64,000 nt of DNA from Paralvinella palmiformis. Lineage: Eukaryota; Annelida; Polychaeta; Terebellida; Alvinellidae. Position numbers and translations under genes: made by a program. The stretch spans positions 1 to 64,000 of the forward strand of contig JAODUP010000579.1 in NCBI GenBank assembly GCA_025642065.1, read 5' to 3'. The notes under the pieces are model-generated. The model was not told where the DNA came from, made no database searches, and worked only from the letters and a program-made list of their open reading frames with translations. This document shows positions 26,056 to 38,309 of the stretch, in pieces; positions within the stretch are counted from its first letter, which is position 1; every line of letters begins with the position of its first letter.

Positions 26056-27162
26056 TTGACACTTTTTTCGGATAGCGAAGAACCAACCCTACATATGTGG
26101 CCTAGATTTTTAATAGTACAGGGCACAAGCAAAGACTCCCCCCTTGGCAAAAACCCCTTTGCCATTGAGAAAGGCTTAAAAGGTTTTGGGGGAACGCTAA
26201 CATTTGGAAAAGACTCCGATCGGGAGACCTCAATTTTTGGGAAGTCTCATAGAGAGCCATTCCGAAAATCTGTTGCTTTTTAAAAATGCTGGCAAATTGT
26301 CCAATCCCAAGTTGTCCCACATCGCAGATGAACCCCAAAAAGGGAGTCATACGATGTAGGGACCTCGCCGAAAAAGGGAGATATTGGACAATTTGTCATC
26401 ACAGGGCATAAAGGGAAGTGGGGGGGGTAGGAGTACAGGTGAGGACGCCAAATTTAAATACCGGCACCATTATCCTAAATGTTTGGATTTCCCTGTCCTA
26501 CCCATTTTGTAAAAATAGGATTCCTTCGAGTGAAGGTTGATGTTTATATTCCGAATCCTCTGAGATGTTTTAAGTGCCAAAGATATGGACACCACAGAAT
26601 GGCCTGTAAGCGAGAGCTTACATGCGCCAAATGTGGTACAACAGGTCACGAGGATAAGGAGTGTAGACAGAAACTGCACTGCGTTAACTGCGATGGAGAC
26701 CATGGATCTTTCTCCCGGGACTGTCCCTTGTGGAAAAAGGAGAAAGACATCCAGACCATCAAAGTAATGCAGGGAATATCCTTCCCAGAGGCTAGGAAAG
26801 TCGTAGAGCAGAGAGGCAGCACTCCTACCTCAGCGAGGTCATACTCTGATGTCGCTGGGCTTACGAAAAGTAGTGTTGCCTGTCAGACCGACATTACCTG
26901 GCCTCTCGGGACCCTGCAACCAAGCCAAATGCCGAGACAGAAACACCCTGTATCTAAGGCTGTGTCTACCATGCCAGTTGCTGACGCAAGACAGTCAGAG
27001 GTAACACCAGCCACAAAAACTAGGCTCCAAACAAAAAAGGGGGATACCCCATCACCTTCCTCAGTGATGGAGCCCCTAACATCTCAGACAGTGTCTACAA
27101 AAAGAAGTTCAAACAAAACTAAACAAACACATGTTGAATCTAAGCCAACAACCCCCCCCTAA
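26056..27162 (+). pseudogene. LINE ORF1 (gag-like, CCHC zinc knuckles), frameshifted
   Basis: An N-terminal piece (26056-26283) contains WPRFLIVQGTSKDSPLGK, a conserved opening of Jockey ORF1 proteins. The C-terminal piece (26479-27162, 227 codons) begins a few residues before RCFKCQRYGHHRMAC and has two regular CX2CX4HX4C knuckles (residues 30-43 and 49-62) and a third variant (CX2CX3HX6C, residues 68-82). A conserved GISFPEARKVVEQ motif follows, then a basic Ser/Thr/Pro-rich tail. The region between the pieces is out of frame. ORF1 proteins of this type bind element RNA and package it with ORF2. This copy cannot make an intact protein as read. Confidence 0.88.
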
Positions 27163-27179
27163 ACCAATGAAAAAACACT

Positions 27180-28015
27180 GTCTGACAGAGAAAAAAAGGG
27201 CGATAAAAACCCCATTATTGCCCCAAACAAATATAACGTCTTGGAGGATTTTTTCTGGATGGGTCCTTATGGACTAATGACCTGGACAATCCAGGTCATG
27301 GCCCATGGGGGGAACCCTTCCAGAATAAAATATTAAAAAAATGTACCAGTCTATAAAAAATTTTGGAATTGTAGAGGATTTAAAAAAATATAGATGAAAT
27401 TAAAATGCTAATGGGGGACTATGACCCCATTCTTCTGCCCAAGAAACATACATAAAAAGTCCAAACGTAATTAAATTTGGGGAAATACTCCTCATACCAT
27501 ATATGTTTTGAAGGTATTGACACCAGAGTTTCCGGAGGAGTCACCATCATAAAAAAAAAAATCCACCCCCCACAGACAAATTAGTTTAAATACCAATCTG
27601 CAGGCAGTTGCTGTACGTTGTCACTCCACAAGACCATGACATTGTTTCCAATATATTTTAAACCCCCTACCCACTTGGTGGAAATGAACTGGATAAATTT
27701 AAAAAAGGGCAGTTTCCCTTTCCCCCTTTCATTTTAATTGGCGAATGAATGCCCACAGCACAAAGGGGGAATGCACAAAATAACAATAAGGGCAACACAT
27801 TAGAAACGTTCATTGAACACAATGAGCTGTGCTTGTGGAATGATAACACACATACATATATCCATCCAGCAACCGGGTCATCATCTGCCATAGACTTGTC
27901 CCTGTGCATCCCATCATTATTTCTTGATTTTGAATGGTCTGTACATGAGGATTTTGTGGCAGTGACCTTTTTTCCAAAACATTCCTGCATTATAAAAACA
28001 AGGGGGCAGCACTTT
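27180..28015 (+). pseudogene. LINE ORF2, endonuclease region (degraded)
   Basis: Fragments of an apurinic-type endonuclease domain can be read in shifting frames: an early block near 27400-27480, then ILIGE (the GDFN-type motif, altered) near 27735, and GSSSAIDLSLCIPSL with FEWSVHEDF near 27880-27960. In the family these motifs surround the catalytic Asp, Asn and His residues that nick target DNA. The domain is interrupted by stops and frameshifts and is not functional as read. Confidence 0.75.
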
Positions 28016-28279
28016 TAAATATCCCAAAATGGATTTTTAAGAAAGCAGACTGGTACTTTTTTAAAATTTTAAAAGGCCAAGAAATAAATAGAAATACCTT
28101 CAAGACTATCAAAAAAAAACCGCTGTGAACTCTTTACATCAGTGCTACTTTTAAAACGGAAATAACGATACCAAAATCCTCTACAGTTCCAAGAAAACTC
28201 CACAAGCCCAAGGGGAATGGAGAATGCGAGGAAGCCCTGAAACAAAGAAAGAGAGCTTTAAATCATTTTAAAAGAAATC

Positions 28280-29885
28280 CCTCCCTTGAAAATTTGACAA
28301 ATTATAAAATCGAATATGCCAGGGCCCGTCGGATCATTCGCAGAAACATGCGAAATTCTTGGAGGGAATATGTCTCCCAATTAAATAATAGAACTCCCGT
28401 GAATACAATATGGAAAAAATTAAGAAAATTCGGGAAAGTTCAGGGCCCTCCAATAAAACAATTAGAAAAAATGGGAACATAATTTCAAACCCAAAAGAGA
28501 TGGGGAATACGTTGGCAGAAACTATTGCACACAATTCATCGGCAGAAAACTACACAAACAAATTCAGGAGAAAAACATATGACTCTTGAACAGAATCCAG
28601 TAAATTTCACATAAAAAAATGATGAAATTTATAATAAAAAAATTTTCAAAAGAGAATTATTGGGCTCTCTCGAAAGCCCATGATACCGCCGTTGGACCTG
28701 ATGATATTCAATTTCCAGATTTAAAAAAATGCCGAGAACCCCAAAATCCGCTCGATATTTACAATGAAATCTGGGGTGGTGGTGATTTCCCTTTTCCCCG
28801 TGGAGAAAAACCATCATCCCAATTCCCCCCCGCAGGAAAAAATCTCTCGGATCCTGGGGAATTACCGTCCAATTGCCTCACAAGTTGTATTTGAAAACCT
28901 TTGAGCGGATGGTAAATACCAGGTTAGTCTGATATCCCGAATATCACGCCATTCTCACAGCCCATCAGAGTGGGTTTAGAAAACGTAGATCCACCACAGA
29001 TCAACTAATTAAATTATAAACCATAATAATGGAGGGATTCATGAAGGGGCAACATACTGTGGGGATATGGTTTGATCTAGAGAAGGCCTACGACACAACA
29101 TGGAAATATGGAATTCTAAAAACTTATTTAATGCGGACTTCGTGGCAATATCCCCAAAAATTAAATTTTCCCAAAATTTTTTACTGGTAGAAACCCTTTC
29201 TGTCCGTGTTGGTAACACCCTCTCTGATTCTTACCACCAACAAGAGGGTGACCACAAGGAAGCATCTTATCCTAACATAACACATGAAAATAAATAACAT
29301 AGTTAAAAGCTTGCTGAAGGGTGTTAACTGTTCTTTATACGTAGATGACTTCCTGATAAGCTACCAGTCAAACAATATGAATTCCATAGAAAGAATTCTC
29401 CAGTTGTGTCTCAATAAATTAGAAAATTGGGCTGATGAGAATGGCTTCAAATTCTCCAGGTCCAAAACAGTTTGTGTGCATTTCTGCCAACAAAGAAAGT
29501 TTCACCCAGATCCGACATTAAAACTATATGGGGTTGATATTCCTGTTTTAAAACAAACAAAATTCCTCGGGGTAATATTCGACAGCAAGCTCTCCTTCAT
29601 CCCACATATAAATTACATGAAGGCTAGGCGTACTAAATCTTTAAATCTATTAAAAGTTGTTTCACGATTTGACTGGGGGCAGATCGAACAACACTCCTCC
29701 GTCTGTATAGAGCAGTCATTAGATCTAACTTGGGTTACGGGTCGATTGGGTTTTGGGGGTCGGCCCAAATCATATATCAAAATACTAGACCCCCTTCACC
29801 ACCGGGGGTTGAGAATAGCCACGGGGCATTTAGGACCTCTCCAGTGGAGAGTCTTTATGTTGAATCTAATGAGGAACCTTTAAAA
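28280..29885 (+). pseudogene. LINE ORF2, reverse transcriptase region
   Basis: The fragments run in order. KAHDTAVGPDDIQFPDL appears near 28673-28725. The fingers region PGELPSNCLTSC follows near 28855-28890. QSGFRKRRSTTDQL is visible near 28968-29010. VWFDLEKAYDTTWKYG lies near 29065-29110. The catalytic YVDD box (codons 29338-29349) lies in the 199-codon frame 29284-29883. Further on, NWADENGFKFSRSKT and KFLGVIFDSKLSF are typical thumb motifs of Jockey reverse transcriptases. Several frame changes separate the blocks. The domain order and motifs leave little doubt about identity. Confidence 0.9.
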
Positions 29886-30199
29886 CGGAGAGAACGACTG
29901 TCTCGCAATATGCACTACAGCTAGGTAGTTCTCCGGCAAATCCCACATTTGATATGGTTTAACCCAAAACTCCAAGATAACCCCTTTCTCAGACCGAAAA
30001 CTATCCCAACCGTTGGCATCAGAAAAATTTGGTTTTTGAGAGAAGACTTGGAAAATTGAACCATGCCCAAAAAGAAAATATACGCCTACCTCCATATCCC
30101 GATTTGGGATATGATGGAAAACCCAAAATTTTTTATGGTCTGGGAGCGGGGAAGAAATCTGATTTTTGGAATTTTAAGCCGCTTTAATCATACAAAAAA

Positions 30200-31015
30200 A
30201 AGATGACCATCAGTTATCTATACTGATGGTTCCCAAAAAAAGGCAAAAGAGTAGGATGGCTGTCGTTTGTGGTAGGCAGTGCGGATGGAACGTCTGCCTG
30301 ACGTGGGGGCCCCCATATTCCAAAAGCAGAATTTCGAGCTATTTACCTTGCACTCCATCAAAGGTATTAGCTCTACTGGGGACAAATTTTATTATATTTG
30401 TGGATTCTTTGTCCTGTCTACAGGCCATTGAAAATCTAGAAATAGAAAATCCACTTTTCCTCAGTATTTTAGAACAACATTCCACATTTAAAACTCTAAA
30501 AAAGGATGTAATATTCTGCTGGGTACCGATCCATGTCGGTATTCGTGGCAATGAACTCGCCGATAAGGCTGCCAAAACTGCCAAAAGGTTTGGGAAAATC
30601 AACATTCCATTACCTTTCACACTTCCGGGAAACATAAAGCAATACGTTGGGAAAACAGTGGTCAGATTTCTGGCCCCTGAATTTGAAAATAAATTGCATG
30701 CAGTGCAGCCTGCATTATGATGTTCGATTTGGGCCTGTCGGGAAAGGCGTCTTGAGGAAATTGGCTCGCCCCTTTTCAAAAGGGCAACCCTTTTCCCCAC
30801 CCAAAGATACCTTTTTGGCTGGAAAAAGATCCACCAGAGTGTATCTCCTGCCAAGAACGCCTGACAGTCGATCACATCCTCCTTCACTGCTCGGAATACC
30901 ACCACATCAGAGTAAACTACTACCATACAGAGACTCGTAAAGAACTGCTGGACAATATTACCCCGGACACAATTTTAAACTTCATAAGAGAAGCTGGTCT
31001 TTTCTTTTTAATATA
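30200..31015 (+). pseudogene. LINE ORF2, RNase H and C-terminal region
   Basis: IYTDGS lies near 30218 in one frame. IIFVDSLSCLQAIENLEIE and CWVPIHVGIRGNELADKAAK (about 30520-30576) are in the frame of 30226-30720. These are standard retroelement RNase H motifs, including the H of HVG and the D of LADKAA. The final block (LTVDHILLHC, near 30860-30893) is a Cys/His motif normally at the end of Jockey ORF2. A stop follows at about 31014. RNase H would degrade the RNA template during reverse transcription. The region is frameshifted in several places. Confidence 0.85.
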
Positions 31016-31483
31016 AATTATTTAAAGTGGTAACATCTAGTCATCATCATTCCAAAGATAAGTTGGTCTTTTCTAATTAATACTAGTTATTTTAAGTTAG
31101 AACATCTAGTCAATGTTATAACCCTACCTTTTATTTCTTTTGTAGAAGCAGGTCTTCTCTTTTAACAGAAATCTATTTAATTACCTCTAGTCAAAACTAA
31201 TCATTATCTTCTATATTTCACATGTTATTTAACCTGTTGGACGATTAAGAATCTGATTGTATCTTTTTAACAAGTTTATACACCTATACACCAATGTATA
31301 TTTACCATTTATACTTAACAATTTATATCCTAGCTTATACAAACATTTTATCAATGCCAGTAATCCAGCTTTTTAACTTTTTATAAAGATTCCTTAAAAC
31401 GGTTTTATTTCTAAACGTTCTAGGACACTGAATGGCCTAAATTGTGCCGATGTGTCGTTAAACAACATCCATTCTATCCATCC

Positions 31484-31498
31484 TTCGGCGAATAATAC
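31484..31498. repeat. Target-site duplication, right copy
   Basis: An exact copy of the 15-bp sequence at 25478-25492, directly following the ATCC-rich 3' end of the LINE. Confidence 0.95.
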
Positions 31499-31868
31499 AC
31501 ACCAGTAAAAAATATTTGTTTTATATGTACTAAATATCTTGATTCAAGGGTTACTTAATCTATTGATAATCAGTAAATTACTTTATGTAAATTAAATTGG
31601 ATATTTATAACATTGTTCCTAAATAGAATGGTTCTTCCGTAAACTGCATTATAAGAATTAGTGTCTACTTGAAAATATTTTGTATTGCATTTATATAAAT
31701 AATTTACACACGGGACGAAATATCTAAAGATAGTACCTGTATATGTTTCGCCTGTATTTTCTATGATAAATAACTCTGTTGTTCATAGACCCTACCTATT
31801 CTTCCCCGTTACCTAGAAAATGTTATAGAACCTTGCAAAAATGTAAGTCTTACATTATTAAATAGTAA

Positions 31869-31932
<64 letters not shown>

Positions 31933-32049
31933 ATACCTTTTGCGTTAAAACATATATTGAATATTTTGTCAGATATTAGCTATTGTAGGGGTGTTTTTTT
32001 TAACCAAAATAAAGATTATTTGAAAATAGTCTTTTGTTTTCAGGATTAG
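31499..32049 (+). other. Intronic sequence 3' of the LINE insertion
   Basis: This is AT-rich with a (TA)n tract at 31870-31925. A 26-nt exon-like segment (31822-31847, CCTAG acceptor, AAT|GTAAGT donor) could encode a short Cys-containing peptide, but it is too small to support. Confidence 0.45.
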
Positions 32050-32226
32050 GATTTGTGGTTCATTGTTGGAGGAATGTTCTCTGTTTTGGTATATGTATGT
32101 GTCGAGGGCATCGATAGAAAGAAAGATAAACAAGAAAAAGACGAAAGATTCAACATCAGGAAAATTAAGAGGCAACTGGCAATAATTTCTCCACCGAATA
32201 TGCCATATATTATAAATTTATTTGAG
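32050..32226 (+). CDS. Putative membrane-spanning exon of the LRP-like gene
   Basis: A strong pyrimidine tract and acceptor (TTTTGTTTTCAG) is followed six bases later by a second AG. From 32050 the frame reads DLWFIVGGMFSVLVYVCV, a membrane-spanning stretch of about 17 residues. It is followed by EGIDRKKDKQEKDER, a strongly basic stop-transfer segment. This is the order expected at the end of an LDL-receptor-type ectodomain. Using the upstream AG in phase 1 would give L-G-F and then break frame, so one base may be off. The 3' limit at GAG|GTTGCC is a guess made to match the next exon. Without it the frame runs into the (TA)n(GT)n tract at 32277-32411. Confidence 0.45.
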
Positions 32227-32271
32227 GTTGCCGGCCAGTTAAAACTGCCATTTTGGTCATTATTTTTATTC

Positions 32272-33990
<1,719 letters not shown>

Positions 33991-33999
33991 AACAGGAAC

Positions 34000-34620
34000 T
34001 GGTGAAGTCATAGGAATAATGTTTCTTAATACATTTTATTTTTCATTTGAAACTGGCAAAGTTCCAAAGGAATGGAAAGAAGCGAACGTGATTGCTGTGC
34101 TCATAAACGAGGATCTTCGTACTGTAACTAACTACAGACTCTTATTATCTCACATACTATTCCTGTCCTAAACTCATTAGTTAGGTGTAGTGATATGATT
34201 ACAATAATTCTGAAGGAAATGATATACAAAAGTTTCATCAGACCAATATCGATGGAAGATTTATGATAATTGCCCACTCTATGTCTCAAACTATTTGTAA
34301 ATAATAAAGAAAGGCACAAATAACATACATATTATGTATGAACTTTCCGACAAAACTATCATCAACGTTGCTATTTCGAAATGTTAGCAACATTAAATTG
34401 CCCCGTCTATCTAGTAGAGAGCTACTGTAAATAATTATTGCCATCTACAACAAGGCTGTGGAATTACCTTGCAAATACACTAGATGCTCGTGTATCTCTT
34501 AAGGCTTTCAAAGAATCTTTGAAATGATATATACACTCCATAGGCTCTTCTTTTACGGTGCAGGAGCAAGGTGTGGTCCCAAACAAAAGTCTGTTTGACT
34601 ATGTTTAGATTTGCACTGTC
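34000..34620 (+). pseudogene. Degraded non-LTR reverse transcriptase fragment
   Basis: Near 34046-34135 the translation reads FETGKVPKEWKEANVIAVL and then TNYRLL. This is the conserved entry of many LINE reverse transcriptases (TG-x-VP-x-x-WK-x-AN-V, then NYRP). From about 34440 to 34525, LWNYLANTLDARVS and KAFKESLK resemble the C-terminal LWN-SLP and FK-LK block of LINE ORF2. The central reverse transcriptase is missing, so it is a deleted relic on the + strand. It belongs to a different family from the Jockey element upstream. Confidence 0.65.
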
Positions 34621-34860
34621 TCGTCAGAGAGGATGACAGGGTGTTGAACATCAACATATATATGAGCACAACCTCCAGTGGGATTGTTTCGTCATAGAAG
34701 ATGAACTAGGGCGCTTATGTGGGTTCCAGATCAGTGACTGAAATAACAAAATATGATCAAAGCTAGGTTTAAATAAGTATTATTGGGTGCAGAGGTGTTA
34801 GCTAACTGAGCCTGTGTGGGCAGATTACAGAATCGATTTGATTATATCACAAACAAATAT

Positions 34861-35130
34861 CCCAGTCGCCACGTACACGTAGCGTTTACGTAGATAACAC
34901 GTAGTGTACTTTCGCTACGTATCGGGACGTGTTTTAATGTGTATATTACGTGTCCATATGGACGTGTCAATGAGCTTATCACTGGTAATTTTTAACACTT
35001 ACATTCTACGTAAATACTACGTGTGCACTTAACACCATCGCGTTATGATAATCATCTTGGTCGTGCAAACACAAAATATTTCCCATGATGCATCGAAGCC
35101 AGGACGCGACGACATTTTCTCCATGTTTGT

Positions 35131-35177
<47 letters not shown>

Positions 35178-35860
35178 GGTATCCGGACAAAATCCCCGAA
35201 TAATACCTCCTAAGCCGAGGATGAAACAAATATTAAAAGCTACTCCTTGTAGATATAAATTAAACAATTTAAACTGTCAAAACAATGTTCCTTTGCCATT
35301 TATCTAGTCATCCTTTTTGCAATCGTGACAAGCTATTATAAAAATTAAACCGTAATTGGTTATTAATTACGTGTATAAGTATTGATTCAAATGTCGTGAT
35401 TATCATTGTAGAAGAGAGAGAGAGAGAGAGAGAGAGTGTATAATCTCATAATGAAACAACAAGTGTCAGCTGTAGAAACATTCTCTGATCACTGATGAGA
35501 AAAAAACAACTACCCTGTAAGAGGAAGCTAGGATACTATAACACCTACCAAGGTTATGTCACAGGTTACATGAGTAATTATGTATTAGTTTATAAGAGGA
35601 AAATTTATGTTAAATTATAAATAGACCCCTCTACTTGTTTCTGGTGAGAATGATTGACTTCCTGCATGTTGTCAATACATGGTACATAATAAACCTTTCA
35701 TTTCAATCTCTTATTGCTCAAACGGGGTATTCTTAATTTACAAGTTAATTATTTCTATTCAGGATCAGGAGGAGAAGAAAGAAGATGGTGCGCCTGCTAG
35801 TGTTAGCGAGTGGGAAGAGTTCAAATTTCCATGTTCAAAACATAATGTTGTGTGAGATAG

Positions 35861-35922
<62 letters not shown>

Positions 35923-36847
35923 GCATATATATATATATATATCATAGACATAATGCGATTTGTTAATAATTAATAAATAATAATATAAGTCCACAGCCCA
36001 AGCTATGCAAATCATGTGCAATACATAGTTTACTGCTGTTTACTTTTGTAAATGTGTGTGAATGGAATATTTATAATTATATATTCCTCTGTCAAAATGA
36101 AATTAGGTCTCATAGAAATGTTTGTTATCAACCTCAGAGATTGATACCAACAATTACATGTAGCTGTGCATGTCACATAAAATATTAACATGGCTTGATT
36201 AGTGCCAATTTTATACTCACAGTTTATCTAAGAAAATTTGGTGTTAAACCTTAGACAATGGTACCAGCAGTTAGCTAGAATATGCAATTACATTAAATTG
36301 TGACCCAGGCATTTAACTGACATCTATCCAAGGTCACAAACTGGAGCTATTATATAAGGATAGTTCTTGTTTTCATTTGTTTTGGATGTATAATTATTAA
36401 AATGTATGTACATTTATTGTGAGATGTAAGATTTATCTTGTTAATCTCCATCCTTTCAATTTAGACAGGTGCTATACCTGCAATATGTTATGTAGATTAT
36501 ATTTGGTCTGTCTTAAGTTTCATCTTAACATTGTTGATAATATGATTTAAAAATTTGTATTTTTATTAACTAAATTGTGATTTATTATGATATTTGTGTA
36601 TTATTGCATAAATCATAGTATGAGCTGGATTCAATGTAAATTTTACCATGGAAATTTTACGTGGAAATCATTACGTAATTTATACGTAGAAATGTATACG
36701 TAGTTTTCACGTGTAAATGTGGACGTAGATTTCACGTAGAAATAATTACGCAGATTCAACTAACATAGTTAACCAAACATATACGTAATTTCTACGTGTA
36801 TGAGTTACGTAGAATTCACGTGTATACTACGTAGTGTGCCTGCTGGG
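34861..36847. mobile_element. Candidate DNA element with ACGT-rich subterminal regions
   Basis: The ends are CCCAG-type inverted repeats: CCCAGTCGCCAC at 34861 and, reverse-complemented, CCCAGCAGGCAC ending at 36847. Both ends carry dense ACGT-centred words (TACGTAG, CACGTG, TACGTA), about ten in 34868-35020 and about twelve in 36655-36835. Such subterminal arrays are common binding sites for transposases. No transposase was recognised inside. The interior has (TA)n, (GA)n and (CA)n tracts and the putative tail exon at 35763. No clear target-site duplication is visible, so the assignment is tentative. Confidence 0.5.
35763..35855 (+). CDS. Putative last coding exon: short acidic/basic tail
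   Basis: The acceptor TTTCTATTCAG is followed by 30 codons and TGA. The peptide is DQEEKKEDGAPASVSEWEEF plus KFPCSKHNVV. It is hydrophilic and charged, as a cytoplasmic tail would be. Entry is phase 0 and matches the guessed phase-0 end of the membrane exon at 32226. No NPxY or other LRP sorting signal is present. An AATAAA follows at about 35971. The exon lies inside the candidate DNA element at 34861-36847, so it could instead be an element exon. Linkage to the LRP-like gene is inferred. Confidence 0.35.
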   Translation, partial: DQEEKKEDGAPASVSEWEEFKFPCSKHNVV

Positions 36848-38300
36848 ATGTTTGATTAGAAGTTGTTTATTGTTCGACTGTTTGAGTGGCCTTGGGTCCA
36901 CGTCGAATTACTATGCAAGCCCCTAAATACTATTACTTCGATTTGGATACTATGATTGTTGTTAGTCTATATTTAGATGCTAGACGACAAATGGTATTGT
37001 TCCCTGTTTTTTGGGGGGCCAAATTCTAAAGAGCGAAAAACTTTTAGAGCAGTAATAGTCAAATGCCATCCCTGGAAGAAAAGGAATGAGAGTATGTCCT
37101 CCGGACTTCATTAAACATCCCCATCAACGGATCGATTCTGATAGCAAACACAGACTAACTCGCAGCTAACGTTATTTTAATATTTTACAGCATGCGTGTA
37201 TTTCATTGATTTTACAACAATGAATGGCAACTGGTTACAAAGAATAATACAAACTAAACGTAACGTATCGTATCTTTGCGTTTGATAGACAGCGAATACT
37301 TTTCAACATGGTGTATACAACACTGCCACCTAGTTATAAACTACGTACACACCCATATAAGGAATTCTCGGATATAAACAACGCATTAGCTACCGACGAA
37401 ATTATTGGTTTTACGTATGTTACTCATTCACTCACCCACTCTCTCTTCCTGTAATATATATATATATATATATATAGTCAAACATCCAACTCCAACCACC
37501 TCTGTAACTTAACCACATCTATAAATTTAAAATTGTATTTTTCTTTTATATCTAGATCACCTCCCAACTCCTTACTTCCACCTTTCATCTGAGTGCAATG
37601 CCTACCTTTGTCATCCCGTATGTCGACCGGGGGCCAACATTTAGCCTTCTTTATGTTCAATAACCTTTGCGTTAATTTAATTGTTTGTTTGTCACCCGAA
37701 TACTTGCCAGTCAAGGTCGTTTGGAGCTGTAGATAAAACGACGGTGTCACAAAGAAGCCACGCACGTTTTTTAGCTATATTACTAGTTTGCGATTAAACG
37801 TGTGAAAACAAGACGAGCTAATCTTAAATGCCTGTTTATATGACTTATAACGGCAGTAATATTTGAAGCAGTGCTTCAACATGTTTTTGTTTAATGTTCA
37901 TGGAACCAATAAACTGATAAATCATGTATATAAATATGGCGGCAGACTGTCACTGGGTAAATCAGTTCCATTATTATCTTTTGTCTTACATACGATACCA
38001 TTATCTCTACTGTTTTTATTATTTGGGATATTTTTCTTGTTTATTTTTTGTGTGGCCATACATGTGGCCATAATGTGCAAAACATTAATTGAATAAAAAA
38101 TTAAATAAACATAATTATGTGATACTTAAATGATATTTCACATCAATGAGTCAATAAATACCATTAATAATGACGAAATCGGATATAACTCTAATTGTAT
38201 TTATCTTTTAAGTGTACTACAATATAGTGGTTACTACCTGCTCAGGTAATTCCCTGAATAACTCCTTGACAATATTTTTAATAAGAAAGTCTCCAACAAA
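36848..38300. other. Noncoding stretch
   Basis: A short (TA)n lies at 37456-37477 after CACTCACCCACTCTCTC. No gene or named element is recognised. A minus-strand 95-codon frame (37478-37765) and a plus-strand hydrophobic frame (37863-38096) have no support beyond being open. Confidence 0.55.
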
Positions 38301-38309
38301 TCGACCTTA

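Larger units (their letters stand above)
25493..31483 (+). mobile_element. Nearly full-length Jockey-type non-LTR retrotransposon
   Basis: This 5,991-bp element is bounded by exact 15-bp target-site duplications. It has a GC-rich 5' untranslated region opening CCCCCCTGCGGGACCGGGG, an ORF1 with zinc knuckles, an ORF2 carrying endonuclease, reverse transcriptase and RNase H, and a 3' end in short ATCC repeats after GTCGTTAAACAACATCC. That 5' and 3' combination is, as I recall it, typical of Jockey-like LINEs in molluscan genomes. Many frameshifts and stops break both ORFs, several at homopolymers (runs of G, C and A near 25955-26030). It is inactive as read. The complete length argues for fairly recent insertion, or for base-calling errors. 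It lies in the same orientation as the host gene. Confidence 0.92.

Noticed and set aside
31822..31847. 26-nt exon-like segment after the LINE
   Set aside because: Too short to judge, and its phase does not fit either neighbour clearly.
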